Virus record (IMG/VR): IMGVR_UViG_3300017956_000117
Location: 1-25,731 of that record
DNA: 25,731 nucleotides
Reading direction: 5' to 3' (one strand)
Origin: a virus
A program made the position numbers and the translations under genes. This document shows, in pieces, positions 1-9,759 of the stretch. Numbering within the stretch: the first letter of the stretch is position 1; each line of letters begins with the position of its first letter. Under the pieces are notes generated by a model that did no database searches, had not been told where the DNA came from, and saw only the letters and a program-made list of their open reading frames with translations.

Positions 1-3000
1 CTTAGTGGTAATTATCCTTTGCGTTATTTTGAATCTGAAGACCCAGTCACTGCTGATCATTTTTTGTATAGAATTGAAAAAGAAAGATTTACAGGAATTA
101 AACTAGGAGATAAGATCAAGCTACATTATAATAAATTAAGTAATGTAAACCAAAATAATTTAATTTTACAATCTACAGAACCTTTTGGCGATAATTTTAC
201 GTTTGTAGGCGATCCTAATATAAAGTTTAGTGATGTAATTACAGATACTCATATTATTGCTGCAAAAGTTGAATTAATTATTAATATAGATAATGCATTA
301 ATATCTCCTACAGTTGGACAAGTTATTACAACAAATAATGGAATAGCAGAAATTGTATATGTGTTTAGCCCGTTTATAGGTAGTAATGATTTTACTTTAT
401 ATTTGGCAAATGTAAGAGGAGTTTTTGAGATTTCAGATACAGCATATTTGTTAGGAAATCTAGTTGGAAATTATCAGTTAGTTGCTCCTGTAGATAGTTA
501 TGATTTTGGCGGGTATGTGATGTTAATGGTTCCTCCTTACTATGTTAAGAATGTTAATGCTGATAATGGATTCAATATAGTTTTGGTTGACATTATAACA
601 GATAATACAGAAAGTTCTGTAAAATATATAAACGTTCTTGATTACTCGCAAACTGATACGTATGGTGAAAATACTGTAGCTAGTTTAATAAGAAGTTTTA
701 GTTATCGAGGTACAAACATTATAAATGCTACAACTTTTGAGGATGTTGAACGTAAAATGAATTATGTCGGTGTTAGATTTCCTAAAGAATTAACTGATAC
801 TATTAATGCAGGCGATAATTTCAATTTTTACTATAATCAACTTAAAAAAACAGTTAGTTTATTAAGAGTAAGAAATACGAGGTACATAGTAAATCCTACT
901 GTACAAGTAGGAGAAATTTTAACTCAAAAGAATACTGGTGTAACAGCCACAGTAATTTCAGCAGAAGTTGTTATAGATGAAAATATTATTACTCCTTCAA
1001 ATCCAGTTTACATTATCCAAGTTCAAGCTGTAACTGCAAGTGATACAAATGAAACTTTTAATTTTGTAGATGAATTAGTAGGATCTGTAACTGGAGAATT
1101 GTTTATACGACCATATACTGAGATAGAAACAGATATATATAAATCTTTAAAAGACATTGGTGCTGGGTTATCTGATGTATTGAATGGTGAAAATGAAATT
1201 TGGAATTTATGGGACGGTTATATAGAGTATAATGAAAATAGATATAGCGAAGAAGGATTACCTTTTCAACCATACCCTAAATATTATGAAGATGGGTCAG
1301 GTTTGTTGGTAAGTGATCCAGGTAGACAAGGACAGATAATAAGACAAAAAGGAACTTCGAATACAGCAGAAGTAATGTATCTACAAAGATTTAGTCCTAG
1401 TAAAGTTGTTGTTTATGTTAATAATGTACAAGGAACATGGACACAAGGAGCATTGTTTGGAGCTTTAGCCGAGGATACTATCTTAGAAATGCTTGCTATT
1501 GGGGACATACAAGATCCCTGGGACAGATCAAATATATATACAGTTAATAGGCAAGTCGGCATTATTCAAAAAACTTCTTTGGGGTATGAAGATACCTTAG
1601 GAAAACTTTTAATAATTCAAAGTTCACCATTTGATATTACATTTAATAGTTTAGGCATATTTGAAAATGAACTTAAAGGAGAAGAATATTGGTATTACAC
1701 GTCTAGAACAGTCCAGGGTATAGAAAGAGAGCCTACGATTCCAGTTGATAATAATTTGTCTTGGAATGAAATTTACGATATTCCAGTTAGCACTCAAGGA
1801 GTAACTAGCACAAATATCAATGAGGGTAGTGTTTTTATATATGAAAAATTAGGAAATGAATATAAATTAGTAAAAAATATAATTTCTAATTTTAGGAAAA
1901 ATAATCATTATTTTGGAGCTAAAGTTAAGATAGCCGAAATTGATAATGTAGTTCATGTTTATGTTTTGTCTTTAGATGGTGATTATGATTTTAATTTTCC
2001 AGGGATGCTTCATTTTATAAAATACGGTACTTATGGAAATATTACTTATAATTGGGAATTTGGAAAAAATAAAAATTATAAAGGATTGTTTAGCGATCAA
2101 TCAATATATTTTAAAGATGACATTGTACTTTTAAACAACACACTGTATCAAGCAAAAACAAATTTATTACAGTCTTATTTTGATGAAATTTATTGGAGTG
2201 CGTTAGATAATTATACAGATGTTTTTGGATATATTCCTAATAAAACAGGTGTACAAATTTCTATAGATTCCGTTGATATTAGTACAATACCATTGGAAAA
2301 CATCTATGATTATGCTTCTAATTTTGAGATTAGTAATGACGGTCAAGTATTAGCAATATTAGTAAAATATGAAACAGAAAAATCAAATGTAATAGCAATT
2401 TACAGATATATTAATGGTGCTTACAGATGGTATGAAAATATTATTTCTCCAGTTGTAGATATAGAATTTGGAAGTTCGATATCTCTAAATAATGATGGTT
2501 CGATATTAATAGTTGGCGCTCCTGCAGCTGATATCAATTTTCGAGATCAAGGACTTGTTTATATCTATAGATTGACAAATTTTAAATTTGAGCTATCTCA
2601 AACATTAAAATGTCCAAAAGAAAAAACTTTAGATTATTTTGGTTATAGAGTAGATATATCAAATGATATTTTAATTATTATTTCTTTATTAGGTACATTA
2701 GAAAAAGAGACTATATTTGATAGTTCTTTAACAATTTTTGATAGTAATTTTACAAAATTTACTTATGTTAAAGAAAATGTTGGCTCAGTCTTTGTATATG
2801 AACAATTAAACAATTCTTTTATTTATTGTAATGAATTTAGTTATGATGAAGTTAATAGTACAATATATGGGATCGGAAAAAATATTCATTTAAATAAAAA
2901 CCATATATATATCGGCTTGCCGAACATAGCAATAGAAACCAATAACATTATAAGTTATGGTAAAGTAATAGAGTTCGCAAAAGATACTTCTTCGTTATTG

Positions 3001-6000
3001 TCAGTAATACAAAGTCAAAAATATTCAGTTGATTTATCAAAAATAAAAAGAGTTTATCTTTATAATAAGAAAACTAGAAAGTTAATTAAAAATCTAGATT
3101 ATATAGATCCGTTACAAGGAAAAATTTCAGGATTAGCTGAACAAAATATATCTTTTAAAACAATTTATGATCCTGCTGTTTATTCTGTAGGAGATGCAGC
3201 CGATGTATCTATTCTACCAGATATGAGTTGGACAACTGAAAATGTTGGTAAATTGTGGTGGGATATTAGTGATGTAATTTTTTACAATCCTATGCTAGCA
3301 AGTGTTACTTTTTCTACTAATTATTGGAATAAATTATTTACTAATTCTTCTATAGATATTTATGAATGGGTAGAATCTGATATTTTACCAAGTGTATGGG
3401 ATACATTGGTTTCGACTGGAGAAGGATCAACAGCAGGGATAGTAGGACAAACAAAGTATGGAGACGCAGCATATTCTGTAAAAAGAATTTACGATCCAAT
3501 TTCAAAAACTTTTACTGAAAAATATTTTTACTGGGTAAAAAATCTAACAACAATTCCAGAACTTGATAATAGGAATTTAAGTGCATTAGATGTATCAAAG
3601 TTAATAGAAAATCCTTTTTTAGCTGGATATGAATTTATAAGTTTGATTAGTGATAATGAGTTTGGACTTTTTAACATAGAAAAATATACAAACGATAATA
3701 ACACAGCAATAGGTTTCGAAATATACAAATATGATAACTTATCAGATATGAATAAAGTTCATTATCAGTATAATATTTTTACAGATGGCTTAGGAACAAA
3801 TATACCTAATGAGAGTTTAGAAACGAAATGGATAGATAGTTTAGTTGGTTATGATTTATTTGGAAGATCTGTACCAGATTTTTCATTAAGTGAAAAATAT
3901 AAGTATGGATGCTTGAATGATCCACGTCAAAGTTGGTTTAAAAACAGACAAGAAGCTTTAAAGCAGTATATTGAACGTATAAATTATGTTTTAAAGAATC
4001 AATTAATAGTAGATAGTAAAAATTTAATAAATTTATATAAACAAGATAATTATCCTAATCAACAATCAAATATATATGATTTAGAAGTAGATCTAAAAAG
4101 TGATTTAGATTTGTATGGAATTGCAAAAGCTGAGCAAGCTGAAATAAAATTGGAAATACAAAACGGTGAGATTGTAGGAGTAAGTATTGTAAATCCAGGT
4201 AGAGGATACTTGAGAAAACCTACATACACAGTTATAGGAAAAGGAAAAGATTTAGAATTAGATTTTACATTAACAAGCATAGGCAGTATTGACGATGTTC
4301 AAATAATCAATCCTGGTGAGAATTATAATGATAGCACATATATTATTATTAGAAAATTTACTGCATTAGTAAAAACAGACGAAACTATATTAGGAAAATG
4401 GGCTTTATATGAAAGAGATTATGCAGCTAAATTTTGGAAGAGAATTCAAACGCAAAGCTTTAATTTATCTTTATATTGGAATTTTATAAGTTGGTATGCT
4501 GAAGGATATAGTGAAAATACAAAAATTGATTATTTGATTGATTATTCATATGAATTAACAAGTATAAAAGATGAAATAGGTAGTATTGTTAAGATAAACA
4601 ATGTAGGTCTAGGTGGCTGGCTTTTGCTTTTAAAAATTAATGATATAGAAAATGTAGATTATACGATTAATTATGAAACTATTGGTAGACAAAATGGAAC
4701 TATACAATTTTCAAGTGTATTATATGACCCTAATGAAGCTTTTAAAAATTTCGATTTAATCAGCTATGATACAGATTTTTATGATAGTATTCCTAGTAAA
4801 GAAATAAGAGAAATTGCTAAAATTGTAAAAAATGATTTGTTTGTAGATGAGTTAGCTGTGGAATATAATCAATTATTTATTGCAGCGATAAAATATGTTT
4901 TATCTGAGCAACCTGATGTTGATTGGATATTTAAAACAAATTTTTTAAAAGTAAAGCATAATTTAGGAAGTTTGCGACAAGATATTACTTTCAATAATGA
5001 TAATCTACCTAGCTATGAAAGTTATGTAAATGAAGTAAAACCTTTTAAAGCTAAAATTAGAGAGTTTGTTGCTGCTTACGATAGATTAGAAAATACATCA
5101 AGCCTTACAACAGATTTTGATTTACCTCCTAGATTTAATTCATATTTTAGTAAAATTCTTCCTTTAAGACCTATAGTTGTAAATGATGTTATTACAAACA
5201 TAGATAGTATCGATACTTATCCTGATTTAAATTGGGTATCAAACAATACCTATAGTGTCACAAAAGTAGAAATTATAGATGGCGGTTTAGGTTATGGTGT
5301 TGCTCCTAAATTAATATTAGAAGGAGGAGGAGGCACAGGTGCAGAGGCTATTTGTACGATAGGCGAAAATGGAAAAATTGCTAATGTAACAGTTACAAAT
5401 AGTGGACAAGGTTACGTAAGTGCGCCTAAGTGTATAATAAATGGATCTTTAAAAGAAAATGGGTATGACGGAAAATTAAGTGTAATTATTGGTAATTCTA
5501 AAGTTAGATCTATGAAAACTGTTTTAAAATTTGATAGAATTAACAAAAATTTAGATAGAGTTTCTTTAGATACTACAGAAAGTTTTGTAGGTTCAGGGTC
5601 TAAATATATTTTTGATTTACAATGGCCTATATCTTATAATAAAAAAGACGTAACAATTTCTGTAGATAGTAAAGTTTTATTAAAAAGTGATTATACAATT
5701 GAAAATGTAGTAGATAATTCTAAAGGTTATAGTAGAATGTTAGGTAGGATTGTTTTTGATACACCTATAGAAAATTTTGCATTATGTATTATTTCTTATA
5801 AAAAAGAAATAAGTTTTTTACATGCTCAAGATAGAATTAATCTTTTTTATCAACCAGAAATAAATCAATATGGTAAAGATTTGTCATTGTTACTAGACGG
5901 TGTTGACTATGGCGGAGTAGAAGTCCGAAGTTTTGGTTTTGGGAATACTAGTGGATGGGATACAACAGACTATTTTTCAAATGCATATGATACGTATGAT

Positions 6001-9000
6001 ATGGCTTATGAAGATATAGTTTATAATATGCCGAGAAATGTATATAATTTTGCAAGTATAAGTAATCAATTGGAGATTAATTTTAAAGAGTTTGCAAAAA
6101 ATGTAAATGCAATTGTAAAAGGAGATAGTGTAAACATTTCTCCTACATTTTATGAGATATTTAATGTAAATGCATTAGATGAAGTTTTAGAAGATCCTTT
6201 GAATTCTTCTAGTATTTTAAATGTTGCTGATGAAAATTCTTTGACAGTGCTTAGTGCAAATAAAATTCAACAATATGGTATAAATTTAGAAGTAGATAGT
6301 ATTTCTTTAAACAATATCATTACTCAAATTATACCAAAGATACTAAATTTAGGACAAGAAGATTTAACAAATTTAGTCTCAGAGGGAATACTAAAACCTT
6401 TGATAATAAATTTTAATACTCCTCTTGAAAATGGAATTACTTACAATGTTTATATTAATAATGTGCGAGTAGATGATCCGAATTTTGAAAATGATCCTAC
6501 TAATATAAATAATCCTGCTGCTATTATGCCTAGTCTTGTAGGAGATGGAATTAAACAAAATTTAATTTTGAATGACTACAATATTGTTTTACAAGATAAT
6601 GATGTTGTAATAATTAGAAAGATTACTAGTGATGGTAGTTTTCTACCTACAGATTTAGATTACGATAGTTTATTATCTGGAGGTGGATTAAATTACAGTA
6701 ATGCGCGAGGAATTAATGCCGAAGAAATTGTTGTGGATGGAGATTTATTTGTAACTCCTACCAATGCAAAGAGTTTAGAAGAAAATGTTCCTGGACTAGT
6801 ACAGGATTCAGTTAGTATATCAGTATTTGAAAAACCAGTGCCAGGCGTAAGTAAAATTACCAGTAGGAATTATGTAGGAAATGGAGCAGATAATACTTTC
6901 TCATTAGGAATAACACCATTTGATAATGATCTAATATTTGTTAAAATAAATGATAAAATTAAAATTCAAGATATTGACTATAAAGTAGATTTTAGCCAAA
7001 AGAGTATTATCTTTACGGATCCTCCTGCACTAAATGATAAAATAAATTTACAAACATTTAATATAAGTGGTACAAACATTCTAGATATGGGTGTGCATAT
7101 TGCAGATGGACAATCTAATACATTTATAGTAAATGCAAGATGGGAAGAAGATTTAACAAGTCAGATTACAGTTGATGGTGAACAAGTTAATTATGTATTA
7201 ATACCTGCAGATAACGAAGAATATGATAGTAGCAACAATATTTTAATTAAGTTTTCTGAATCTATTCCGCAAGGAAAAACTATTAATTATGTAATTTATG
7301 CAGGTGCAGAACAAAATTACAGCGAAATATATATTGATAATTTTATCGCAGATGGTAGTACTAATATTTTTAATTTAACCCAAACACCTTTTATGCAAGA
7401 ACCAATTGAATGGTTTACATTGGTTTTTGTAAATGATGTATTATTAAATCCTGGTTACGTTGAAACTTTTGTGCTTTCTACTGCTTTAGAATATCGGTTA
7501 AAATTATGGCAAGTTCCTTTAAGCTCAACTTCTTATAACCAAATAAGAGTGTTTCTTAATAATAACGAGTTAACGTACCTTACTGAATGGACATTTTCTG
7601 CAGCAGAATCATTGAATCCGTTAATAGATGATAGTGAACAGGTAGGATCTACGATTAAAATTAAGGAAGGTTTAGGTAAACAGGGCGATGTATTAAAAGT
7701 TTATATCATAGGATGGAAAGATAGCACAGTAGCTGGTGGAGATTATAGGTATGGTTACTACGCAGATGATGAATTTGTAAAGACGCCGGGTGTTATTCAT
7801 ATAGATGTTCCAATGGCACAAGGAGATAATGTAAAAATTTATCAATTTAGTAATCATGATAGCCAAAAAATAGACTGGCAAAGTTATGATGTAACTGAAA
7901 GGACAAAATTATCTCCTGGTATTAAAATAAATTCTGCTTATAGAAGAGTACCGGCATCAAAAATATTAGAATTTGATTTTATTTTGAATGTAGATTTCTT
8001 GTACACTGTTTATAGGAATGGAATTAGAATAGATGATGAAAATTTTGGTGTTGGACAGCAAAGCAACCCTAATGCAGAAATACCGACAATTCAAGGTAAT
8101 GGTACACGTTTTTTGAGCTTGTTTGATTATAGTATTTCTGCTAATGAAGGAGATGTGATAAAAATAGAAGAAATTAATGACTCTTATGAAATTAATGATC
8201 AATCTAAAGACTGGTACGAATTACGACAAATAAGGAATGGTTTAATACCATTAAATACTCCGGCAATTGATGACAATTATGTGTGGGTTGCAAGAAATGG
8301 GTTTTTGTTAACACCTAGTGTAGACTATTATGTTACGCATGATAGAATGTTTGTTAAATTATATAGAGAATTAGACGAGTTAGATAATATACAAACAATT
8401 CATTTTAGTAATGATGCAATGCAAAATAAGTTTGCATGGCGCCAATTTAGTGATATTTTAAATAAAACACATTATACTGTATTAGAAGGATCAAAAAATA
8501 TAAGATTAACAAAAGACTTACACTGGTATGATAAAGAAATTGAAATTAATGATGGAAATTTGTTACCAAATATCTCGCAAAAAAGTAAATTCCCAAATGT
8601 TATTTTTGTAGACGGTGAAAGGATAGAATACTGGCAAAAAAATGGTAATATTTTATATCAATTAAGAAGAGGAACATTGGGTACAGGTGTAAAAAATATT
8701 TATAAAGCAGGTATAGAAGTTTATGATCAGAGTGTAGATAAAATGTTACCTTATAAAGATGAAATTGTTTCAAGTACATTTATAGGAGACGGTAGTACTA
8801 ATGAATTTTTATTAGATTTTATGCCTAACAGTATTAATGAATTTGAAGTATTTGTTGCAGGAATTCGATTAAGAAAAACCGAACTTGTAAAATATAGTAT
8901 AGAACTAGGACAAGATTCACCAGAATCAGATATTGTACTGCCTCCAGAATTTTCGATTAACAATAATACATTAATATTAGATAGGGCTCCAGCAGAAAAT

Positions 9001-9123
9001 AATAAAGTTGTAATTTTAAGACGTTTAGGAAAATTGTGGACAGAACCTGGAACACCGTTGTATAAAAGTAATTCAAATATTGCAAAAATACTATTATCAA
9101 CAGAGGCAGACTTGCCAAGATAA
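1..9123 (+). CDS. Giant modular virion structural protein, 5' end outside the window
   Basis: The frame is open from base 1, so the gene starts upstream; the TTG at 19 is probably internal. At least 3,040 codons are present (residues below count from base 1). Visible modules are: three degenerate 'VGxxxTxxxGxxAxV' beta repeats near 103, 303 and 441; a block with FG-GAP/beta-propeller-like repeats at about 606-996 (motifs such as FGSSISLNNDGSILIVGAP and GSVFVYEQL); a Trp-rich segment at about 1066-1136 (KLWWDISDV, SSIDIYEWVES) that I remember from large structural proteins of marine T4-like phages; Gly-rich 'GxGYxxxP' repeats near 1389-1451 and 1756-1816; and repeated 'xGDGSTNxFxL' modules near 2290, 2366, 2446 and 2926. 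There is no signal peptide or enzymatic motif. Position just before the fibre genes and the repeat-rich composition suggest a baseplate, tail-fibre or whisker-like virion component. The exact role is unknown. It ends in TAA, 20 bases before the next ATG. Confidence 0.85.
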   Translation, partial: LSGNYPLRYFESEDPVTADHFLYRIEKERFTGIKLGDKIKLHYNKLSNVNQNNLILQSTEPFGDNFTFVGDPNIKFSDVITDTHIIAAKVELIINIDNALISPTVGQVITTNNGIAEIVYVFSPFIGSNDFTLYLANVRGVFEISDTAYLLGNLVGNYQLVAPVDSYDFGGYVMLMVPPYYVKNVNADNGFNIVLVDIITDNTESSVKYINVLDYSQTDTYGENTVASLIRSFSYRGTNIINATTFEDVERKMNYVGVRFPKELTDTINAGDNFNFYYNQLKKTVSLLRVRNTRYIVNPTVQVGEILTQKNTGVTATVISAEVVIDENIITPSNPVYIIQVQAVTASDTNETFNFVDELVGSVTGELFIRPYTEIETDIYKSLKDIGAGLSDVLNGENEIWNLWDGYIEYNENRYSEEGLPFQPYPKYYEDGSGLLVSDPGRQGQIIRQKGTSNTAEVMYLQRFSPSKVVVYVNNVQGTWTQGALFGALAEDTILEMLAIGDIQDPWDRSNIYTVNRQVGIIQKTSLGYEDTLGKLLIIQSSPFDITFNSLGIFENELKGEEYWYYTSRTVQGIEREPTIPVDNNLSWNEIYDIPVSTQGVTSTNINEGSVFIYEKLGNEYKLVKNIISNFRKNNHYFGAKVKIAEIDNVVHVYVLSLDGDYDFNFPGMLHFIKYGTYGNITYNWEFGKNKNYKGLFSDQSIYFKDDIVLLNNTLYQAKTNLLQSYFDEIYWSALDNYTDVFGYIPNKTGVQISIDSVDISTIPLENIYDYASNFEISNDGQVLAILVKYETEKSNVIAIYRYINGAYRWYENIISPVVDIEFGSSISLNNDGSILIVGAPAADINFRDQGLVYIYRLTNFKFELSQTLKCPKEKTLDYFGYRVDISNDILIIISLLGTLEKETIFDSSLTIFDSNFTKFTYVKENVGSVFVYEQLNNSFIYCNEFSYDEVNSTIYGIGKNIHLNKNHIYIGLPNIAIETNNIISYGKVIEFAKDTSSLLSVIQSQKYSVDLSKIKRVYLYNKKTRKLIKNLDYIDPLQGKISGLAEQNISFKTIYDPAVYSVGDAADVSILPDMSWTTENVGKLWWDISDVIFYNPMLASVTFSTNYWNKLFTNSSIDIYEWVESDILPSVWDTLVSTGEGSTAGIVGQTKYGDAAYSVKRIYDPISKTFTEKYFYWVKNLTTIPELDNRNLSALDVSKLIENPFLAGYEFISLISDNEFGLFNIEKYTNDNNTAIGFEIYKYDNLSDMNKVHYQYNIFTDGLGTNIPNESLETKWIDSLVGYDLFGRSVPDFSLSEKYKYGCLNDPRQSWFKNRQEALKQYIERINYVLKNQLIVDSKNLINLYKQDNYPNQQSNIYDLEVDLKSDLDLYGIAKAEQAEIKLEIQNGEIVGVSIVNPGRGYLRKPTYTVIGKGKDLELDFTLTSIGSIDDVQIINPGENYNDSTYIIIRKFTALVKTDETILGKWALYERDYAAKFWKRIQTQSFNLSLYWNFISWYAEGYSENTKIDYLIDYSYELTSIKDEIGSIVKINNVGLGGWLLLLKINDIENVDYTINYETIGRQNGTIQFSSVLYDPNEAFKNFDLISYDTDFYDSIPSKEIREIAKIVKNDLFVDELAVEYNQLFIAAIKYVLSEQPDVDWIFKTNFLKVKHNLGSLRQDITFNNDNLPSYESYVNEVKPFKAKIREFVAAYDRLENTSSLTTDFDLPPRFNSYFSKILPLRPIVVNDVITNIDSIDTYPDLNWVSNNTYSVTKVEIIDGGLGYGVAPKLILEGGGGTGAEAICTIGENGKIANVTVTNSGQGYVSAPKCIINGSLKENGYDGKLSVIIGNSKVRSMKTVLKFDRINKNLDRVSLDTTESFVGSGSKYIFDLQWPISYNKKDVTISVDSKVLLKSDYTIENVVDNSKGYSRMLGRIVFDTPIENFALCIISYKKEISFLHAQDRINLFYQPEINQYGKDLSLLLDGVDYGGVEVRSFGFGNTSGWDTTDYFSNAYDTYDMAYEDIVYNMPRNVYNFASISNQLEINFKEFAKNVNAIVKGDSVNISPTFYEIFNVNALDEVLEDPLNSSSILNVADENSLTVLSANKIQQYGINLEVDSISLNNIITQIIPKILNLGQEDLTNLVSEGILKPLIINFNTPLENGITYNVYINNVRVDDPNFENDPTNINNPAAIMPSLVGDGIKQNLILNDYNIVLQDNDVVIIRKITSDGSFLPTDLDYDSLLSGGGLNYSNARGINAEEIVVDGDLFVTPTNAKSLEENVPGLVQDSVSISVFEKPVPGVSKITSRNYVGNGADNTFSLGITPFDNDLIFVKINDKIKIQDIDYKVDFSQKSIIFTDPPALNDKINLQTFNISGTNILDMGVHIADGQSNTFIVNARWEEDLTSQITVDGEQVNYVLIPADNEEYDSSNNILIKFSESIPQGKTINYVIYAGAEQNYSEIYIDNFIADGSTNIFNLTQTPFMQEPIEWFTLVFVNDVLLNPGYVETFVLSTALEYRLKLWQVPLSSTSYNQIRVFLNNNELTYLTEWTFSAAESLNPLIDDSEQVGSTIKIKEGLGKQGDVLKVYIIGWKDSTVAGGDYRYGYYADDEFVKTPGVIHIDVPMAQGDNVKIYQFSNHDSQKIDWQSYDVTERTKLSPGIKINSAYRRVPASKILEFDFILNVDFLYTVYRNGIRIDDENFGVGQQSNPNAEIPTIQGNGTRFLSLFDYSISANEGDVIKIEEINDSYEINDQSKDWYELRQIRNGLIPLNTPAIDDNYVWVARNGFLLTPSVDYYVTHDRMFVKLYRELDELDNIQTIHFSNDAMQNKFAWRQFSDILNKTHYTVLEGSKNIRLTKDLHWYDKEIEINDGNLLPNISQKSKFPNVIFVDGERIEYWQKNGNILYQLRRGTLGTGVKNIYKAGIEVYDQSVDKMLPYKDEIVSSTFIGDGSTNEFLLDFMPNSINEFEVFVAGIRLRKTELVKYSIELGQDSPESDIVLPPEFSINNNTLILDRAPAENNKVVILRRLGKLWTEPGTPLYKSNSNIAKILLSTEADLPR
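6430..6636 (+). repeat. Protein-level repeat module A in the giant virion protein
   Basis: This stretch encodes about 69 residues that align with the stretch at 7990-8187 of the same gene. Shared positions include YxVYxNxxRxDDxNF, then NPxAxxP, then GxG, then LxDYxI and DVxxIxxI. The DNA itself has diverged, so this is an old internal duplication rather than a recent one. The alignment was made by eye. Confidence 0.6.
7990..8187 (+). repeat. Protein-level repeat module B in the giant virion protein
   Basis: This is the partner of the module at 6430-6636. It keeps the YTVYRNGIRIDDENF core, the NPNAEIP turn, the GNG turn and the LFDYSIS...GDVIKIEEI end, with a gap of one or two residues relative to module A. 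It belongs to a run of related beta modules that fill the C-terminal third of the protein. Confidence 0.6.
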
Positions 9124-9143
9124 ATAATATAATAGGACAAATT

Positions 9144-9755
9144 ATGAGTGATATATTAAAAGACAGAAGTAACACTAGAATAGAAGGATACATTAAAATT
9201 TATGATCCTGAAACTAAGAAAATTTATGTAGATAAAAGAAATGCAATACATTATGAAAATATGAGTATTGCTATGGCTCAGTCTTTGAGTAATGCAGGTA
9301 TAGGTTTTATATACTCTATGGCTTTTGGAAATGGCGGAACAAGTGTGGATCCTACTGGAATTATAACTTATTTAACTCCAAATAGCACCGGAACTAATGC
9401 AAGTTTGTATAACGAAACATATGAAAAAATTGTTGATGATAGAAGTGTTAATAATAATGATGCATTTCGGAATAAGACAGAAATTAGACATGTAAGTGGT
9501 ACAAATTATACCGATATTCTAGTATCTTGTTTGTTGGATTATGGAGAGCCTAGCGGACAAGATGCTTTTGATACTGCAACTAATACAGAAGATCTATTTA
9601 TTTTTGATGAATTAGGATTAAAAAGCTATAATAATGATGGAACATTTTTAATAACTCATGTTTTGTTTCATCCTGTTCAAAAAAGTCTTAATAGATTAAT
9701 ACAAATAGATTATACCTTACGCATACAAAGTTTATCCGGTTTACTTGGAGATTAA
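9144..9755 (+). CDS. Putative virion structural protein, 203 aa
   Basis: The ATG at 9144 follows AGGA (9134-9137) at a good distance, and the gene lies between two clear virion genes in the same direction. The protein is soluble and beta-rich, with no signal peptide, membrane segment or enzymatic motif. Recognisable conserved-looking parts are the N-terminal 'KIYDPETKKIYVDKRNAIHYENM' region (first 40 residues), a central FGNGGTSVDPTGIITYL segment near residue 61, and a C-terminal THVLFHPVQKSLNRLIQIDY segment. I remember proteins of this type beside tail-fibre genes in marine T4-like phages, annotated only as structural or hypothetical. A neck, baseplate or fibre-connector role is possible but unproven. 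Confidence 0.75.
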   Translation: MSDILKDRSNTRIEGYIKIYDPETKKIYVDKRNAIHYENMSIAMAQSLSNAGIGFIYSMAFGNGGTSVDPTGIITYLTPNSTGTNASLYNETYEKIVDDRSVNNNDAFRNKTEIRHVSGTNYTDILVSCLLDYGEPSGQDAFDTATNTEDLFIFDELGLKSYNNDGTFLITHVLFHPVQKSLNRLIQIDYTLRIQSLSGLLGD

Positions 9756-9759
9756 TTAA

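Noticed and set aside
2710-2760. Short tandem protein repeat IFDSSLT/IFDSNFT in the giant protein
   Set aside because: Only two copies of about seven residues; likely a local loop duplication without further meaning.
6504-6511. Exact TATAAATA inside the giant gene
   Set aside because: It is far from any gene start and is expected by chance in such AT-rich DNA.
3528-9193. Several open frames of 60-130 codons on the minus strand opposite the giant gene
   Set aside because: They lie fully within a strongly coding + strand gene, have low-complexity translations and no clear ribosome binding sites. No gene is supported on the minus strand anywhere in the window.
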